Assembly (NCBI GenBank): GCA_964515915.1
Contig: CAZEXM010000059.1
Span: forward strand, 1 to 15,751
Source: JAHOYW01 sp964515915
Lineage (GTDB): Bacteria; Verrucomicrobiota; Lentisphaeria; Victivallales; Victivallaceae
DNA length: 15,751 nucleotides
Direction: 5' to 3'
The notes under the pieces are model-generated. The model made no database searches and was not told the origin of the DNA. It was given only the letters and a program-made list of their open reading frames with translations. Of this stretch, positions 14,008 through 15,751 are shown in pieces (within the stretch, counting starts at the first letter, position 1; the number at the start of each line of letters is the position of its first letter). A program made the position numbers and the translations under genes.

Positions 14008-14796
14008 TTATTTGCTCATTAAATCCTGAGCGTTAACTGTCGGGTTGTGATAACGCGTACGTTTTTCAGCTACGCCTTTGCGCTGAATCGCGAGCGCTGG
14101 ACACCACTGCAGGCAAGCCAGGCATTGTTCGCAATCAGTAGTTTCCCAGCGCGGACGTCCATCGACCAGTTTGATATTTTTTAGCGGACAGATTTTCGCG
14201 CAAAGTCCGCAGGAAGTACAATTATCACTAGTATAGAACTTCTTAAACTCCTGTGCGCAGTACCAAAAGAAAAATTTAAAAGAAAGTCTGCCCATAAACA
14301 GTGGAATGTTTCCCTTATGGTAAGAGTAATTTTCAGGGGCTTCTTCAATGATTTCGGCTATCGTTCTGATTCCTTCAGCGGCGGTGTCGAAATGTTTAGT
14401 TTGTTTTTCCTGACTTTCCGCTCCGCCGAGCATGAAGTCATTCGGGGGCATACTCAGTCCGAACCCGGCATGCAGTTTGCCGCCTTTGGCTTCCAAGATG
14501 CTTTTGAGCTGATGCAAAGACGCCGGGCCGCCGAAGCTGGCGTAATTGGTCAGGGAAAAAACGTAAGTATCGGCATTTATCCGCAAATCATTTTTCACAA
14601 AGTCGCGCATCATTTTGGGCAGCCTGCAGGCATATACCGGGTATAATATTCCAACTCTGTCTGCTTGAGGGCTGGTGATTGAGCCATGGCAGTCAACGAT
14701 ATTGATGATTTCAGTATTGCCGAGTTTTTCCGCTAGTAAACGCGCCAGCATCAAAGTATTGCCGGTGCCGCTGAAAAAATAAACTGTTGTTTTCAC
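14008..14796 (-). CDS. EFR1-type flavodoxin-ferredoxin fusion (copy 2)
   Basis: This 262-residue cytoplasmic electron carrier has an N-terminal flavodoxin-like domain (about 1-150). Its FMN phosphate loop is FSGTGNT (8-14), with LYPVYA at 51-56. The C-terminal bacterial-type ferredoxin domain has two CxxCxxCxxxCP clusters (C193/196/199/203 and C222/225/228/232), enough for two 4Fe-4S centres. The EFR1 family is defined by this fusion and its partners are unknown. The start is GTG at 14796, supported by GAGGAAG about 6 nt upstream and by the same GTG-AAA-ACA start in its paralogue. It is 24 bp after the first copy and 14 bp before glpK. About 70% identity to the neighbour, by eye, points to local tandem duplication. 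Confidence 0.88.
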   Translation of the reverse strand: MKTTVYFFSGTGNTLMLARLLAEKLGNTEIINIVDCHGSITSPQADRVGILYPVYACRLPKMMRDFVKNDLRINADTYVFSLTNYASFGGPASLHQLKSILEAKGGKLHAGFGLSMPPNDFMLGGAESQEKQTKHFDTAAEGIRTIAEIIEEAPENYSYHKGNIPLFMGRLSFKFFFWYCAQEFKKFYTSDNCTSCGLCAKICPLKNIKLVDGRPRWETTDCEQCLACLQWCPALAIQRKGVAEKRTRYHNPTVNAQDLMSK

Positions 14797-14820
14797 GCGA
14801 AACTTCCTCTCTGATCCAAA

Positions 14821-15603
14821 TTATTTACGCATTAAATCCTGAGCTTTGACTGTCGGGTTGTGGTAATGAAGGCGGGTTTCGGATACGCCTTTGCGGTGAA
14901 TCGCGACCACTGGACACCATTGCAGGCAGGCCATACACTGTTCGCAATTATCGCCCCAGACCGGATGCCCATCGGCCAGTTTAATGTTTTTGACCGGGCA
15001 GATTTTTACACAAATTCCACAGGAGGTGCAGTTATTATTGACATAAAACTTTTTTGCCTCTTTTGCGCAGTCCCAGAAAAAAAACTTATAAAGTCTGGCT
15101 ATAAACTGTGAAAGGCAACTTTTACGGTAAAAGTAATTTTCAGGGCGTTTTTTAATGGTTTGTGCCGTTATTTTGATTTTTTCAACAGCGTTCGCAAAAA
15201 GTTCAGTTTGTTTTTCCCGGCTTTCCGCTCCGCCGAAAGGAATATAATTAGAAGGCATGGGGATTCCAAATCCAGCTTGCAGTTTGCCGCCTTTGGCACG
15301 CAAAAGAGCTTTGAGCTGTTGTAAAGACGCGGGGCCGCCGGCGTTAGCGTAATTAGTTAAGGAAAAAACATAAGTGCCGGCACTTATCTGCAAATTATTT
15401 TTTACAAAGTCGCGCATGATTTTGGGCAATCCGAAGGCATACACCGGAAATAATATTCCAACCGCGTCCGCCCGGGGAGAAATAAGGGGGGCATGGCAGT
15501 CAACGATATTAATAATTTCAGTATCGCCGAGTTCTTCCGCCAGTAAACGTGCCAGCATTAAAGTATTGCCGGTACCGCTGAAATAGTAAAGTATTGTTTT
15601 CAC
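14821..15603 (-). CDS. EFR1-type flavodoxin-ferredoxin fusion (copy 1)
   Basis: This 260-residue paralogue of the next gene has the same layout. The flavodoxin-like domain carries FSGTGNT (8-14), LFPVYA (51-56) and NYANAGGPAS (84-93). Two CxxCxxCxxxCP clusters (C192/195/198/202 and C220/223/226/230) and the shared C-terminus HNPTVKAQDLMRK follow. Bound FMN and two 4Fe-4S clusters are expected from the motifs. The GTG start at 15603 has a strong AAGGAG 7 nt upstream. It is the first gene of the EFR1-EFR1-glpK operon. The two copies differ most at about 115-170 and around the linker to the clusters, which could give them different partners. Confidence 0.88.
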   Translation of the reverse strand: MKTILYYFSGTGNTLMLARLLAEELGDTEIINIVDCHAPLISPRADAVGILFPVYAFGLPKIMRDFVKNNLQISAGTYVFSLTNYANAGGPASLQQLKALLRAKGGKLQAGFGIPMPSNYIPFGGAESREKQTELFANAVEKIKITAQTIKKRPENYFYRKSCLSQFIARLYKFFFWDCAKEAKKFYVNNNCTSCGICVKICPVKNIKLADGHPVWGDNCEQCMACLQWCPVVAIHRKGVSETRLHYHNPTVKAQDLMRK

Positions 15604-15654
15604 GGGGAATCTCCTTGTTGCTTATTTTCAGTCCATGGGGAGCCGCCAGTGTTA

Positions 15655-15683
15655 CGTATATACTTACATCAGCCAACTTTCAA
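15655..15683 (-). promoter_or_regulatory. Candidate promoter of the EFR1-EFR1-glpK operon
   Basis: On the minus strand TTGAAA (15678-15683) and TATACG (15655-15660) are 17 nt apart, about 50 bp upstream of the GTG. TATATA, two bases closer, is an alternative -10. No clear operator is seen beside it. Confidence 0.4.
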
Positions 15684-15751
15684 ACGCGCGGGTAGATAAA
15701 TACTTAAGTTTTGCAGTTCGTTTTTCTGCTTGATATTATGATGCAATTTTG

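Overview
The window is bacterial, of moderate GC, and densely coded almost entirely on the minus strand. Only an alpha/beta-hydrolase (2044-2751) and a small exported protein (10508-10864) lie on the plus strand. The gene mix suggests a PVC-superphylum bacterium, perhaps Lentisphaerota/Victivallales or a relative, possibly an anaerobe. It includes a membrane Hanks-type kinase with an N-terminal zinc ribbon and a DLG activation-loop motif, a minimal secretin-like protein, Flp-type pilins, a cytosolic GH29 fucosidase, and ferredoxin/flavodoxin fusion proteins. That assignment is inferred from gene style, not from a marker gene. I see no rRNA, tRNA, CRISPR array, transposase or phage gene.

Layout. 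At 14-327 is a small membrane-anchored protein whose DUF4019-like reading frame appears broken at an A8 run, behind a good sigma70-like promoter. At 404-1909 is a NapH/NapG-like polyferredoxin fusion with six cysteine clusters. A divergent region with a C9 tract separates it from the hydrolase, which converges on a STAS anti-sigma-antagonist gene with one base between the stops. Next, read on the minus strand, is panD (aspartate 1-decarboxylase) followed by two tiny Flp-type prepilins and a clear intrinsic terminator. A 399-bp gap rich in stem-loops separates panD from trkH. Upstream of trkH are a calcineurin-like phosphoesterase, the 788-residue kinase and the secretin-like protein.

After 10.3 kb are the divergent small exported protein, a shared terminator, a GH29 alpha-L-fucosidase with an operator-like palindrome upstream, and a compact three-gene operon. 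That operon holds two tandem EFR1-type flavodoxin-ferredoxin paralogues (about 70% identical by eye, both with GTG starts) and glycerol kinase.

How they fit together. The fucosidase and glpK belong to sugar and glycerol catabolism, and the EFR1 pair and NapH/G-like protein to electron transfer. The kinase and STAS protein are signalling components, and the pilins and secretin-like protein are envelope components. Most neighbouring units look independent. The two unusual groupings are panD with two pilins, and two EFR1 proteins with glpK.
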